Source of the DNA: Salisaeta longa DSM 21114
GTDB taxonomy: Bacteria > Bacteroidota > Rhodothermia > Rhodothermales > Salinibacteraceae
DNA: 64,000 nucleotides
NCBI RefSeq assembly: GCF_000419585.1
Contig: NZ_ATTH01000001.1
Span: 1,262,005 to 1,326,004 of the forward strand
Direction: 5' to 3'
Position 1 is the first letter of the stretch. The number at the start of each line of letters is the position of its first letter. The notes beneath the pieces are model-generated. The model saw nothing but the letters and a program-made list of their open reading frames with translations, was not told the origin of the DNA and ran no database searches. Below, piece by piece: positions 25,594 to 34,016 of this stretch. The translations under genes and the position numbers were made by a program.

Positions 25594-28089
25594 TTACTGC
25601 GGGCGCACGCGGTTGGTGGGCGTAGCGGTGAGGGGATCTTCGGGCCAATAGTGTTTGGGGTAGCGCCCGCGCATGTCCTTGCGCACGTCGAAGTACGTTT
25701 CGTCCCAAAAATGCGCCAGGTCTTGTGTGATCTGGACCGGGCGCTGTGCCGGCGAGAGGAGGTGTAGCGTCAGCGGCACGCGGCCCGCGAGGATGCGTGG
25801 CGTCTCGGTAAGCCCGAAGAACTCCTGCACGCGCGCGGCCAGCACGGGCGCCTCGGGGGTGCTGTAGTCGATGGGTCGCCGCGAGCCGCTAGGCACCGTC
25901 CAGTGCGTGGGGGCGAGCTCGTCCAGGCGTTCGCGCCGCTCCCACGACAGACGCTCTTTCAGCAGGTTGGTGGGGGAGAGCTGCTGCAGATCGCGAAGGC
26001 TGCGGTGGCCGTAGAGATGCGGCAGCAGCCAGTCCTCAAGGGCATCGAGCAATGCACGATCGGAGGCCGCGGGCCACGCGTCGTCGTGGTGGTGCATGAA
26101 CTGCATGCGCGCCTGAAGCTGCCGGGCCTTTTTCGACCACGGGAGCACGTCAAGCCCGGCTTCGCGAACACCTGCGGCCAGGGCCTCGGCCATCGCGGTG
26201 GCGTCGGGCGCAGGGAGGGGACCGTCCTTCACCACGAGCGCGCCCAGGGTGTCTTGGGCACGGGCCCGCACGCGGCCCGCGTCGCCGTCCCACGTTATGC
26301 GGGCCTCGGACGTGATCTGGTGGCCAAAGTAGTCGGTTAGCGCGTCGGCATCGAGCGGCGCAGCGAGAAAGATGCGGGCCTGCCGCCGGCTGCCGTCGAT
26401 GTGCGGCACGACAAGGTATTCGGCATCAGAGAGGAGTTGCGGGCGGGTGAGCGCCGCCGCGCGCCCACTGCGCAGCTGAAAGCGCTCGCCGGTGCGATGC
26501 TGCGCAATGCGGTCGGGATACGCAAACGCCGTAAGCAGTCCGGCCGCTTCGATGTCGCCCGTCGCCCGCCGCGCTACGTTTCGCTTGCGGCGCCAGTGGG
26601 CGGCCATCTTCAGCACACGCCGGGCCGTGCTCCGCTTCACGCGGTAGCGGGCGTAGCCGGGCGCCGGACGATCGCCATTGCGTAGCCGCTGCAGGGTTTC
26701 AAGGCGCAGCCGGAGGTCGGCCGGAGGAGCTTCGCCCTGGCCGGAAAAGATGTCGCGTTCGCTCAGCACCGCCACCAGGTCGCACGCAATGGCACCGTGC
26801 CCCAACGTTTCGGCCTGCAGGAGCAGGTGGGCGAGGCGCGGATGGAGGCCGAGCTGCACCATGGCCCGTCCGTGATCGGTGATGGCGCCATCTTCGTTCA
26901 GGGCGCCCAGGCGGCGCAGCAGCGTTTGGGCCTGCGTCACGGCAGCGGACGGCGGCGGGTCGAGCCACCGCAGGTCGCTAGGATCGGATGCGCCCCAGGC
27001 GGCCGTTTGCAGCACCAGCGACGCCAAATCGGCATTGGCCATCTCGGGCGGCGTATGCGCGGCGCGGCGGCGGTGGTTGGCCTGAGCCCACAGCCGGATG
27101 CACCGCCCCGGCGCCACGCGGCCCGCGCGGCCGCGACGCTGTTCGGCGGCGGCCTGCGAGATGGGCACGGTTTCCAGGCGCGTCATGCCCGATCCCGTGT
27201 CGAACCGTGGCGTGCGGCGCAGGCCGCTGTCCACCACCACCCGCACGCCCTCAATGGTCAAACTCGTTTCCGCGATGTCCGTCGCCAGCACGATCTTCCG
27301 CTCGCCTTCGGCGCTTGGCGCGATGGCCGCGTCCTGTTTGGCGGGCGACAGGTTGCCGAACAGCGGATGCACGGTGATGTGGGCGGGCAGCCCCTCCAGC
27401 CGCTCGGCCGTACGACGGATTTCGCCCGCGCCCGGTAGAAACACCAGCACGTCGCCGGAGCTGTTGGGCAGCACCGTGCGCACGGCGTGCGCCACGGCAT
27501 CCTCGGTGCGGGCGTGGCGCGAGGGGCGGTAGGCCACCTCCACCGGAAAACTTCGTCCTTCGCTGCGGATAAGCGGCGCATCGCCCAGAAAGGAGGCGAT
27601 GGGCCCCGTATCCAGGGTGGCCGACATGACGAGCAGGCGGAGGTCGGGCCGCAGGACCTCTTGCGTCTCCAACGCCAGCGCCAAGCCCAGATCGGCCTGC
27701 AGGTTGCGCTCATGAAACTCATCGAACACTACCGCCCCGACGCCCGCGAGCTCCGGATCGTCTTGCAGCATGCGCGCCAGGATGCCTTCCGTAACGACCT
27801 CGATGCGCGTGTTGGGCCCTACCTTCGTATCCATCCGCACGCGGTAGCCCACGGTGTCGCCCACCGACTCGCCCAGCGTTTGGGCCATGAAGCGCGCCGC
27901 GGAGCGCGCGGCCAGGCGCCGGGGCTCTAGCATGATGAGGCGCTGCCCCGCAAGCCACGGCTCGTCGTGCAGCGCCAGGGGCACACGGGTCGTTTTGCCG
28001 GCCCCCGTTGGCGCTTCCAGCACCGCCACCGAGCGGCGACGGAGGGCAGCTTGCAGGTCGGGCAGAACGTCGTGGATGGGCAACGCCAT
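25594..28089 (-). CDS. hrpB: ATP-dependent helicase HrpB
   Basis: DEAH/DExH-box helicase of 831 residues from ATG 28089 (MALPIHDVLPDL); the in-frame extension to 28212 runs through GC-rich non-coding sequence. Walker A is APTGAGKTT with GKT at 31-33, and motif II is DEFHER (123-128), the HrpB variant of DEAH. VMSATLD, a QRRGRAGR motif VI and a C-terminal HrpB_C region (TPRILAGRVPLTLHLLSPAQRPVQITQDL) are visible. Length agrees with the family (about 800-850). The role in bacteria is not well settled; RNA remodelling is likely. It is monocistronic between the PIN remnant and hsp20. Confidence 0.93.
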   Translation of the reverse strand: MALPIHDVLPDLQAALRRRSVAVLEAPTGAGKTTRVPLALHDEPWLAGQRLIMLEPRRLAARSAARFMAQTLGESVGDTVGYRVRMDTKVGPNTRIEVVTEGILARMLQDDPELAGVGAVVFDEFHERNLQADLGLALALETQEVLRPDLRLLVMSATLDTGPIASFLGDAPLIRSEGRSFPVEVAYRPSRHARTEDAVAHAVRTVLPNSSGDVLVFLPGAGEIRRTAERLEGLPAHITVHPLFGNLSPAKQDAAIAPSAEGERKIVLATDIAETSLTIEGVRVVVDSGLRRTPRFDTGSGMTRLETVPISQAAAEQRRGRAGRVAPGRCIRLWAQANHRRRAAHTPPEMANADLASLVLQTAAWGASDPSDLRWLDPPPSAAVTQAQTLLRRLGALNEDGAITDHGRAMVQLGLHPRLAHLLLQAETLGHGAIACDLVAVLSERDIFSGQGEAPPADLRLRLETLQRLRNGDRPAPGYARYRVKRSTARRVLKMAAHWRRKRNVARRATGDIEAAGLLTAFAYPDRIAQHRTGERFQLRSGRAAALTRPQLLSDAEYLVVPHIDGSRRQARIFLAAPLDADALTDYFGHQITSEARITWDGDAGRVRARAQDTLGALVVKDGPLPAPDATAMAEALAAGVREAGLDVLPWSKKARQLQARMQFMHHHDDAWPAASDRALLDALEDWLLPHLYGHRSLRDLQQLSPTNLLKERLSWERRERLDELAPTHWTVPSGSRRPIDYSTPEAPVLAARVQEFFGLTETPRILAGRVPLTLHLLSPAQRPVQITQDLAHFWDETYFDVRKDMRGRYPKHYWPEDPLTATPTNRVRPQ

Positions 28090-28162
28090 ACGCGCAAGGG
28101 TGTGACTGCAGGAAAACGACGGCGATGTACAAACGAACGCAGCCCGCGATGGTCCCGCATGC

Positions 28163-28191
28163 AAAAGCCCGCCGTGCCGTGCACAGCGGGC
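28163..28191 (-). terminator. Intrinsic terminator of the hsp20 gene
   Basis: On the minus strand, GCCCGCTGTGC-ACG-GCACGGCGGGC forms an 11-bp stem (one G-T wobble) with a 3-nt loop, followed by TTTT. It lies 45 nt after the hsp20 stop codon and before the hrpB start, so it should isolate hrpB from hsp20 transcription. Confidence 0.75.
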
Positions 28192-28236
28192 CTCGCATGA
28201 TGGATCCGGCAACGGCCGGACGGTGCAGTGCGCGGG

Positions 28237-28668
28237 CTATTGTACGTCAATCATCTTCGGCGCGCTTTCTTCGGTCTTCGGCAGCGCAAGCGTCAAGACG
28301 CCATTCTCGCAGTTCGCTTCAATTGCATCGGGGTTCACCGTTTCCGGCAGCGTGAACGACCGGCGGAAGCGGCCCACGTGGCGCTCCACGCGTACAAGCT
28401 CTTCGTCTTCGCTCGACTGCTCGCGCGACCGCAGCCCGCTGATGGTCAGCGTACGGTTCTGCACGCTGATGTTCAGGTCTTCTTTCGGAATGCCCGGCAC
28501 ATCCAGTTGCAGCTCAAACCGATCGGGGTACTCGACCAGGTCGGTGCTGGGCATCCAGGTGGTGTTATCGTCCGACGCATTGCCAAAGAAGCGATCGAAC
28601 AGCGAATCCACCTCGCGCTGCAGCTCGCTTACCGTGCGGTTCGGATTGTACGTCGTCAACCGAGTCAT
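28237..28668 (-). CDS. Hsp20/alpha-crystallin small heat-shock protein
   Basis: A 143-residue ATP-independent chaperone. The alpha-crystallin domain spans about 38-138: FELQLDVPGIPKEDLNISV, an RSFTLPETV strand and the conserved C-terminal pattern NGVLTLALPK. The N-terminal segment MTRLTTYNPNRTVSELQREVDSLF is typical of bacterial class A proteins. The start is fixed by a strong GGAGGGATCAG ribosome-binding site directly upstream (28676-28690 region). The usual C-terminal I-x-I/V motif appears as MIDV. A strong terminator follows. Heat-shock control is expected from the family, but I could not identify a specific operator. Confidence 0.95.
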   Translation of the reverse strand: MTRLTTYNPNRTVSELQREVDSLFDRFFGNASDDNTTWMPSTDLVEYPDRFELQLDVPGIPKEDLNISVQNRTLTISGLRSREQSSEDEELVRVERHVGRFRRSFTLPETVNPDAIEANCENGVLTLALPKTEESAPKMIDVQ

Positions 28669-28881
28669 ATCTGATCCCTCCGTGATCTTGTTGTCAAGGA
28701 AGCGTCATTCGACACGATCAATTTCGTTTATGGAATGAGCAAACCCTGTACCAGGGCCCTGCAACGCGCCGCACCGGAACGAAATGACAGCGCGTGCGCC
28801 GGTTTGTCACCCCGCCATTGACGTCCTGACAGCTCCTAGGGGATGCTTACACGCTATCAGACACAGATATGGAATCCGGCG

Positions 28882-29307
28882 TCATCTGCTGAGCGTCACC
28901 TGCGCGGGGCCTGCCAACTTACGGACGTGGCATTGCCCCTGCCGGAAGACATAGGTGGCCCGGAAGCCGAGATCGCCTTTCCGGCCCGTTACCACCACTT
29001 CGGTGGGAAAGGGTCCCACGTCCACGCCGTCGTGGAAAATGGTGTACTGCCCGTCCTCCGGATTATGGCACGGGGACAGTCCCCCGCACACGTCATAGCG
29101 GGCGCCGGTGGAGGCATTGCGCACCTCGATCTGCACCGAGTCGGCCGGCTGCCCGGCAGGCGTCACCACCCGCACGGTGTACGTCACAAACTCAGCGGTG
29201 CACAGCACCGACTGGCTGTCGCACCCGGCGCTGAGGAATCCGATGCTGCCAACGACAAACCCAAGCATAAGCCACCGCACCAGTCGTTGCCCGCTAACCG
29301 TACGCAT
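28882..29307 (-). CDS. Predicted lipoprotein of unknown function
   Basis: A 141-residue protein from ATG 29307 (a GTG at 29313 is possible). A basic N-terminus and hydrophobic segment lead to a lipobox LSAGC (Cys near residue 29), so membrane anchoring is likely. The mature part is beta-rich, starts with a VRVVTPAGQPADSVQIEVRN strand pair reminiscent of carboxypeptidase regulatory/Ig-like folds and contains a CGGLSPCH cysteine pair. I do not recognise a family. Upstream (29314-29460) is AT-rich and has a near-palindrome GTAAAATTAATTTAC at 29347-29361 that could be promoter or operator sequence. Confidence 0.7.
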   Translation of the reverse strand: MRTVSGQRLVRWLMLGFVVGSIGFLSAGCDSQSVLCTAEFVTYTVRVVTPAGQPADSVQIEVRNASTGARYDVCGGLSPCHNPEDGQYTIFHDGVDVGPFPTEVVVTGRKGDLGFRATYVFRQGQCHVRKLAGPAQVTLSR

Positions 29308-29460
29308 AGGCACCCGTGCTATTACGACACCATAATTTTTTGCTTAGTAAAATTAATTTACCTAACGTGTTCCCATCATTTTCTAGCGTTGCCACGAGGC
29401 AGCGGACGGGGCATCATCAGGCCGTTTCCTCACGCACCCTGCAGTCAATGGCACCCCGCG

Positions 29461-30621
29461 CTATGAGGCCGCACGGGCGGTCTGTGGTTGGCGCCACGCA
29501 TCGCCGCGCGCTTCCGCGGCGTGTACCGCGTGCCCCACGGCGTCTTGGATAGAGGCGAAGCCATCGCGCTTAAGGTGCTCCACAAGGCCTTCTTTAATGG
29601 ATTTGATGAGCCCCGGCCCCTGGTATACGAGGCCGGTGTAGCACTGCACCAGCGACGCGCCGGCCGCGATTTTGTCGTAGGCTGCCGCTGCCGAGTCGAC
29701 GCCGCCCACGCCAATGATGGGCGTTGCGCCGCCGGTCGCGCGGTACAGATAGCGGATCAACTGGTTCGACCGCGCAGCCAGCGGCGGCCCGCTCAACCCG
29801 CCCGGCCCAATGGCCGCGAGCGTCGCTGCATCGGTGGTAAGGCCCGCACGGTCGGCCGCCGTGTTCGTGGCAATGTATCCGTCCACGTCGTGCGACTCGG
29901 CCACGGCAATGAGCTCTTCCAGCGCCGTGTCAAACACGACCCGCGGGGTAAGCGGCGGACTCAGCTTTATCAGGACCGGCACGCGGCGCTCGGGCGTCTT
30001 CCGCTCCTCCATGATCATGCCCAGCAGGGCATCGAGGGCGTCGGGGGCTTCAAACGTTTTGCCTTCGCGGGTGTTAGGGCACGAAACGTTCAGCGCGATG
30101 TAGCCGGCCAGCGGCGCCAGCATCCGAAAGCTGCTCCGGAAATCTTCCAGCGCCGCCGTCCCCATGATGTCAGGGCTGTGCGTTTTGGCCAGGTTGATGC
30201 CCAGTGGCCGTGTGAAGCGCTCGCGCTCGGTGCGCACATGCGCGGCCACCGCCTCGGCGCCGTCGTTGTTCAGGCCCATCCGATTGATGATGGCGTCGTC
30301 ATCCGGCAACCGAAACGCCCGCGGCTGCGGGTTGCCCGAAGCGGGCTGTGCGCTCACCGAACCGCCCTCCACAAACCCACATCCAATGGCCGTCCAGAAC
30401 GGCACATGCCGGATGTTCTTATCGGCCCCCGCAGCCAATCCCACAGGATTCGGAAACCGCAGCCCCCACAGGGTTTGCTGCAAGCGCTGATCCTCAAACC
30501 CATACCACGAAGCCACCGGCCCCAGTCCCATCTGCTGCAGCCGTCCCGCCCATCGCAGCGTGGCCGCGTGGGCCGATTCGGCATCGAGACGAAAAAGCAG
30601 CGGGCGCAAGAGGCGATACAT
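29461..30621 (-). CDS. pyrD: Dihydroorotate dehydrogenase, class 2 (quinone) type
   Basis: Fourth step of UMP synthesis: dihydroorotate to orotate. The 386-residue product from ATG 30621 (MYRLLRPLLF) has the class 2 N-terminal helical extension that contacts the membrane and quinone, LGLAAG-type segment GLAAGADKN (61-69), INRMGLNN (111-118), and a C-terminal PIIGVGGVDS plus KIAAGASLVQCYTGL phosphate-binding region. The active-site loop reads NVSCPNTREGKTF: Cys181 occupies the position where class 2 enzymes normally have Ser (N-x-S-S-P-N-T), while Cys is characteristic of class 1. The gene is separate from the pyrR-pyrB cluster at 45-47 kb. Confidence 0.93.
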   Translation of the reverse strand: MYRLLRPLLFRLDAESAHAATLRWAGRLQQMGLGPVASWYGFEDQRLQQTLWGLRFPNPVGLAAGADKNIRHVPFWTAIGCGFVEGGSVSAQPASGNPQPRAFRLPDDDAIINRMGLNNDGAEAVAAHVRTERERFTRPLGINLAKTHSPDIMGTAALEDFRSSFRMLAPLAGYIALNVSCPNTREGKTFEAPDALDALLGMIMEERKTPERRVPVLIKLSPPLTPRVVFDTALEELIAVAESHDVDGYIATNTAADRAGLTTDAATLAAIGPGGLSGPPLAARSNQLIRYLYRATGGATPIIGVGGVDSAAAAYDKIAAGASLVQCYTGLVYQGPGLIKSIKEGLVEHLKRDGFASIQDAVGHAVHAAEARGDAWRQPQTARAAS

Positions 30622-30704
30622 GGCACACGGCAATTGGCAAAGGGACGGCATCCGGCATTAAAGAAGCCGGACGTCCGCTACGCAGTTCCGCCCATGCGCA
30701 AGAC

Positions 30705-33700
30705 CTACCAGCCCGGACGCAAGATCAGGCCAAAGTCCCAATCCTTCGCGCGCTGGAACGTACGTGCGTAGAACGTTTCGAGGATAACAGCGCCCAACAC
30801 ATTAAATCGGGCCGATATGCCTGTACTGACCACAGGCTGCGCCGGCCGATCGACGAGGGCGCCGGTTTGCGGGTCAAACCGAGTGCGCGTGAACGTAAAG
30901 TCTTCCAGGTTTTCGCTGGTCCAGGCGACCCCCACATCCGTAAACGCCACCAGCTCCGTTGGGAGGTAGGGAAAGTTGAAGAGCCCCAACGCATCCGTTC
31001 CAAAGAACGGCACCCGTATCTCGGCGCTTGCGAGTCCAATGCGGGAGCCAATCAGCAGATCGGTAGCGCACTGGCCGCCCTGAAAGCATCGTGGATCCTG
31101 AAAGATGGAGCTAAAGCTGTAGCCGCGCACAAAGGCCAGCTGGTATGGATCGCCCAGCGTCTCGCGCACAAAAACATCTTCGAAGCTGTCTTGCAGATTA
31201 GACTCCGAGACGCCGTAGTTGCCAACGTGGAGGCCGCGCACAGCAAAGGTGACCGGCTCCCAGAAGAAGTAGCGCCGGTAGTCGGCGAGGGTTGACACGT
31301 ACGACCGCGATCCAAAGAAGGGCGTCACCTGGAAGCGATAGCGCCCGCCCTGAAGCGGCGATACGAAGCCCGCGTTGGAGAAGTCGCCCACGAAGGCCGC
31401 GCCCACCCGTCCCAGATAGATGGGATCGGGCAAGTTGCCAAGCCCCACGTCGCCCGGGTTTACCTCGTACGTCTGGAAGCCATCAAACAGCTGCACCTCC
31501 ACATCAAAGCCAAAGCGCTCCATGCCCGCGCTCAGCTCAAACCGCCGGGTCTGCGAGAGCGGATAGCTTGCCGTGGTAAGCACCGACGAACGGAACGTGC
31601 GCTGAAAGATGGTCGCCACCGCATCGGCCAGTCCATCGCCATTCTGGTCCACATACTGGAAATTACCGTAGCGGTAGGGAATGTGGAAAGCGCCCACCCC
31701 GTAATTCAGGCGGTCGCCCTGATTGGTGTAGAAGCCGCCGCCACCGATGTCTTTGAACGTGCCGTTGGCTTGCAGGAAGACATCGAGGGTTTGGTTGCCC
31801 AGCATATCACTGAACGAAAACGCCACCCCGCCAACGAACTGCGGGCCGTACACCCCGCCCGTGGTTCCGCCAATGGAGGGCGGCGCCACGCCGTCCAGGC
31901 GCAGCGTGTTGTCGTATCCGGATACTTCGTACGACGTCTGCTCCGGCAGGCCCGTCAGCGGATCGCTCAGGTAGGCAGTTACCAGGCTGTTGTCGTCGCC
32001 CCCGGCCGGAGGCAGCAGGCGCATCGCCTGCAGGTTGCTCGTGTCGGCAGGCGCCGCAGCCGCCGTCTTTTCGGTCGGCGCCACCAGCGTACCCTGTGCA
32101 TTTTCGGGCGTAAGCGTTGCAATGGTGTAGCTGCTGTTGGAAAAGACCGAGAACATCACGCGGCCGCTCTGCGCAGCCACCGAAAGGGCCGGCGACATCT
32201 CCGTGATGCCGCTGATGCCGGTTTGAATGTGCGTGACGCGGTACGTCTGGTTGGTGGACAGGTCGTGCCGGTAGATGTCTTTAAAACCGTCGGGGTTGGC
32301 CAGGAAGTAGATGCTCTGGCCATCCGGCGCAAACTGTGGGTTGTGCTGCATCCCAACCGTAAAGGGCCGCACCGTCCGAATGTCGCGCGACGAGAGGTCA
32401 ATCAGCCCGATGCGCATGGGGCCAAAGTTGAGCGTCGAGAAGTTGCTCCCGTTTTCGCCGCGGTCGGTCGTAAAGGCTATCGTCTCACCGTCGGGCGCCC
32501 AGGCCGGCTGCAGGTCGGCGTACCGATCATTGGTGAGCTGCCGCACGGCCCGCGTGTTGAGGTCGAGTACGTACAAGTTGCTAATGCCGCCGTCGAGCCC
32601 CGTGAAGGCGAGTTTTTGACCGTCGGGCGACCACGCCAAGCTCTGGATGGCCCCCACGCCCTTCACCGAAATTCGTTGCCGGATGTTGCCCGACTCTACA
32701 TCGAGCAGGTTAATCTCATTATCGCCCTCAACGAAGGTGACGAACGCAAACGAGCGGCCATCGGGCGACCACGTGCCCGCCGATCCGATAAACCGAAGCG
32801 CATCAAAGTGCGGGTTGCGCTTCGCCCCGTCCAGCGTCTGGATGACACGACCGGTTTGTGCATCGGCAACGAGCAGGTTGGTTGTAAAGAGGTCATCGCG
32901 CCCGATGTAGGCCACATAGCGGCCGTCCGGGCTCACCACAGGCGACACGTGAATCTGATTGTCTGCTCCCGGCGTGCCCACCACCGTGGTGCCTACAGAA
33001 TCGGCCGGCGTCCGCGTTTTGGCGATCGGCAAATAGGCATCACGCACCGCCGCCTTCCACTCGCTCGAAAGGGAGTCCGTCGTAACGCCCAGCGCGTACA
33101 CAAAGGCCGAATCGACGCCCACGCGCCCCGCGAGCTTGTACAGATTGGTCACTGCCGCATCGCCATACTTCCCGCCGATGTAGGCCATGTAGGCCTGCCC
33201 GTAACGATACGGAAAATACTTGTACATCTCTTTTGTCATCTGCTCGACGGTGGGCAGATCGTCGCGCAGGGCCGCATCGCGCAGCCACATCGCCGTATGC
33301 GGGTCGTCGCGCCCCACCGAGAGGTACTCGGCCATGCCCTCAACCAGCCACAGCGGCAGCCGCTGAATCTGGAAGCCCTGCACGTCGCCTCGCAGGGCAA
33401 TGTCGTACTGAAACGAGTGCACCAGCTCGTGGCCCAACACGTGGTTTGTTTCGGCATAGCTGCCCGTCATGGGCATGATCACGCGTTCCTTCAGCGACTC
33501 GGTCACGCCGCCGGTGCCCTGACCAATCATCCCGGAGATGACATTGGTCTGCTGAAAGTCCGCGTCGTTCGCGTAAAAGATCAGGGGCTTGCGCCGGTCG
33601 AAGCTTCGAAGGAAGGTGCCGGAGTGCCGCTGATACCAGCGCTCGGCCATGCGCGCTGCATCCTGCACGGCCTGCTCTTCTTCCGGGTAGAAGTAAATCT

Positions 33701-33845
33701 CGAAGTGGTCGGTGCGCAGCGTCTTGAAGTTAAAGTCATCATACTGCACCTTATTCCGCCCAAAATACTGCGCAGCCGCGGGGCTCGCGCCAAGAAGGAG
33801 CAGAACGACAAAGCACAACGCGCGAGACAACGATGAGTGGCCCAT
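30705..33845 (-). CDS. Secreted peptidase-like / WD40-type propeller / BamA-like barrel fusion protein
   Basis: A 1046-residue envelope protein from ATG 33845 with signal peptide 1-25 (ending SPAAAQ). Residues about 35-260 form a peptidase-MA-like gluzincin domain with HELVH at 139-143 and a downstream LVEGMAEY segment (Glu169/Glu173) as likely third zinc ligand. Residues about 280-600 hold at least six PD40/TolB-type propeller repeats (SPDGRYVAYIG, APDGETIAFTT, APDGQSIYFLA). Residues about 640-1046 look like a BamA/surface-antigen 16-strand-type barrel ending in a C-terminal aromatic (GW). The protein probably sits in the outer membrane with the peptidase and propeller in the periplasm or outside; the orientation is unknown. 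The substrate is unknown. Confidence 0.8.
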   Translation of the reverse strand: MGHSSLSRALCFVVLLLLGASPAAAQYFGRNKVQYDDFNFKTLRTDHFEIYFYPEEEQAVQDAARMAERWYQRHSGTFLRSFDRRKPLIFYANDADFQQTNVISGMIGQGTGGVTESLKERVIMPMTGSYAETNHVLGHELVHSFQYDIALRGDVQGFQIQRLPLWLVEGMAEYLSVGRDDPHTAMWLRDAALRDDLPTVEQMTKEMYKYFPYRYGQAYMAYIGGKYGDAAVTNLYKLAGRVGVDSAFVYALGVTTDSLSSEWKAAVRDAYLPIAKTRTPADSVGTTVVGTPGADNQIHVSPVVSPDGRYVAYIGRDDLFTTNLLVADAQTGRVIQTLDGAKRNPHFDALRFIGSAGTWSPDGRSFAFVTFVEGDNEINLLDVESGNIRQRISVKGVGAIQSLAWSPDGQKLAFTGLDGGISNLYVLDLNTRAVRQLTNDRYADLQPAWAPDGETIAFTTDRGENGSNFSTLNFGPMRIGLIDLSSRDIRTVRPFTVGMQHNPQFAPDGQSIYFLANPDGFKDIYRHDLSTNQTYRVTHIQTGISGITEMSPALSVAAQSGRVMFSVFSNSSYTIATLTPENAQGTLVAPTEKTAAAAPADTSNLQAMRLLPPAGGDDNSLVTAYLSDPLTGLPEQTSYEVSGYDNTLRLDGVAPPSIGGTTGGVYGPQFVGGVAFSFSDMLGNQTLDVFLQANGTFKDIGGGGFYTNQGDRLNYGVGAFHIPYRYGNFQYVDQNGDGLADAVATIFQRTFRSSVLTTASYPLSQTRRFELSAGMERFGFDVEVQLFDGFQTYEVNPGDVGLGNLPDPIYLGRVGAAFVGDFSNAGFVSPLQGGRYRFQVTPFFGSRSYVSTLADYRRYFFWEPVTFAVRGLHVGNYGVSESNLQDSFEDVFVRETLGDPYQLAFVRGYSFSSIFQDPRCFQGGQCATDLLIGSRIGLASAEIRVPFFGTDALGLFNFPYLPTELVAFTDVGVAWTSENLEDFTFTRTRFDPQTGALVDRPAQPVVSTGISARFNVLGAVILETFYARTFQRAKDWDFGLILRPGW

Positions 33846-33869
33846 GGATACACTCGCTCGGTGGGTTAA

Positions 33870-33900
33870 CAAAATCTACACCGTACATACATCGACCCAA
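33870..33900 (-). promoter_or_regulatory. Candidate Bacteroidota-type promoter for the peptidase-barrel gene
   Basis: On the minus strand, TTG (33898-33900), 19 nt, then TAGATTTTG (33878-33870), close to the TTTG-N19-TAnnTTTG consensus of Bacteroidota primary sigma factors. It lies about 25 nt before the start codon at 33845. Confidence 0.35.
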
Positions 33901-34016
33901 CTCATAAAGTTCTGTGGATCAGTGCACATGCGGCGGCACCTGTTACAACGCAGCCGCTGCAGTTTTCGTATACCGCGGGCGGCCGGGGGGCCGATGGCCT
34001 GTGCCGCGCCACGTTG

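Noticed and set aside
31683..33836. A 717-codon plus-strand frame opposite the peptidase-barrel gene
   Set aside because: Composition is Arg/His/Val-rich without motifs, and the minus-strand gene has a signal peptide, HELVH motif and propeller repeats.
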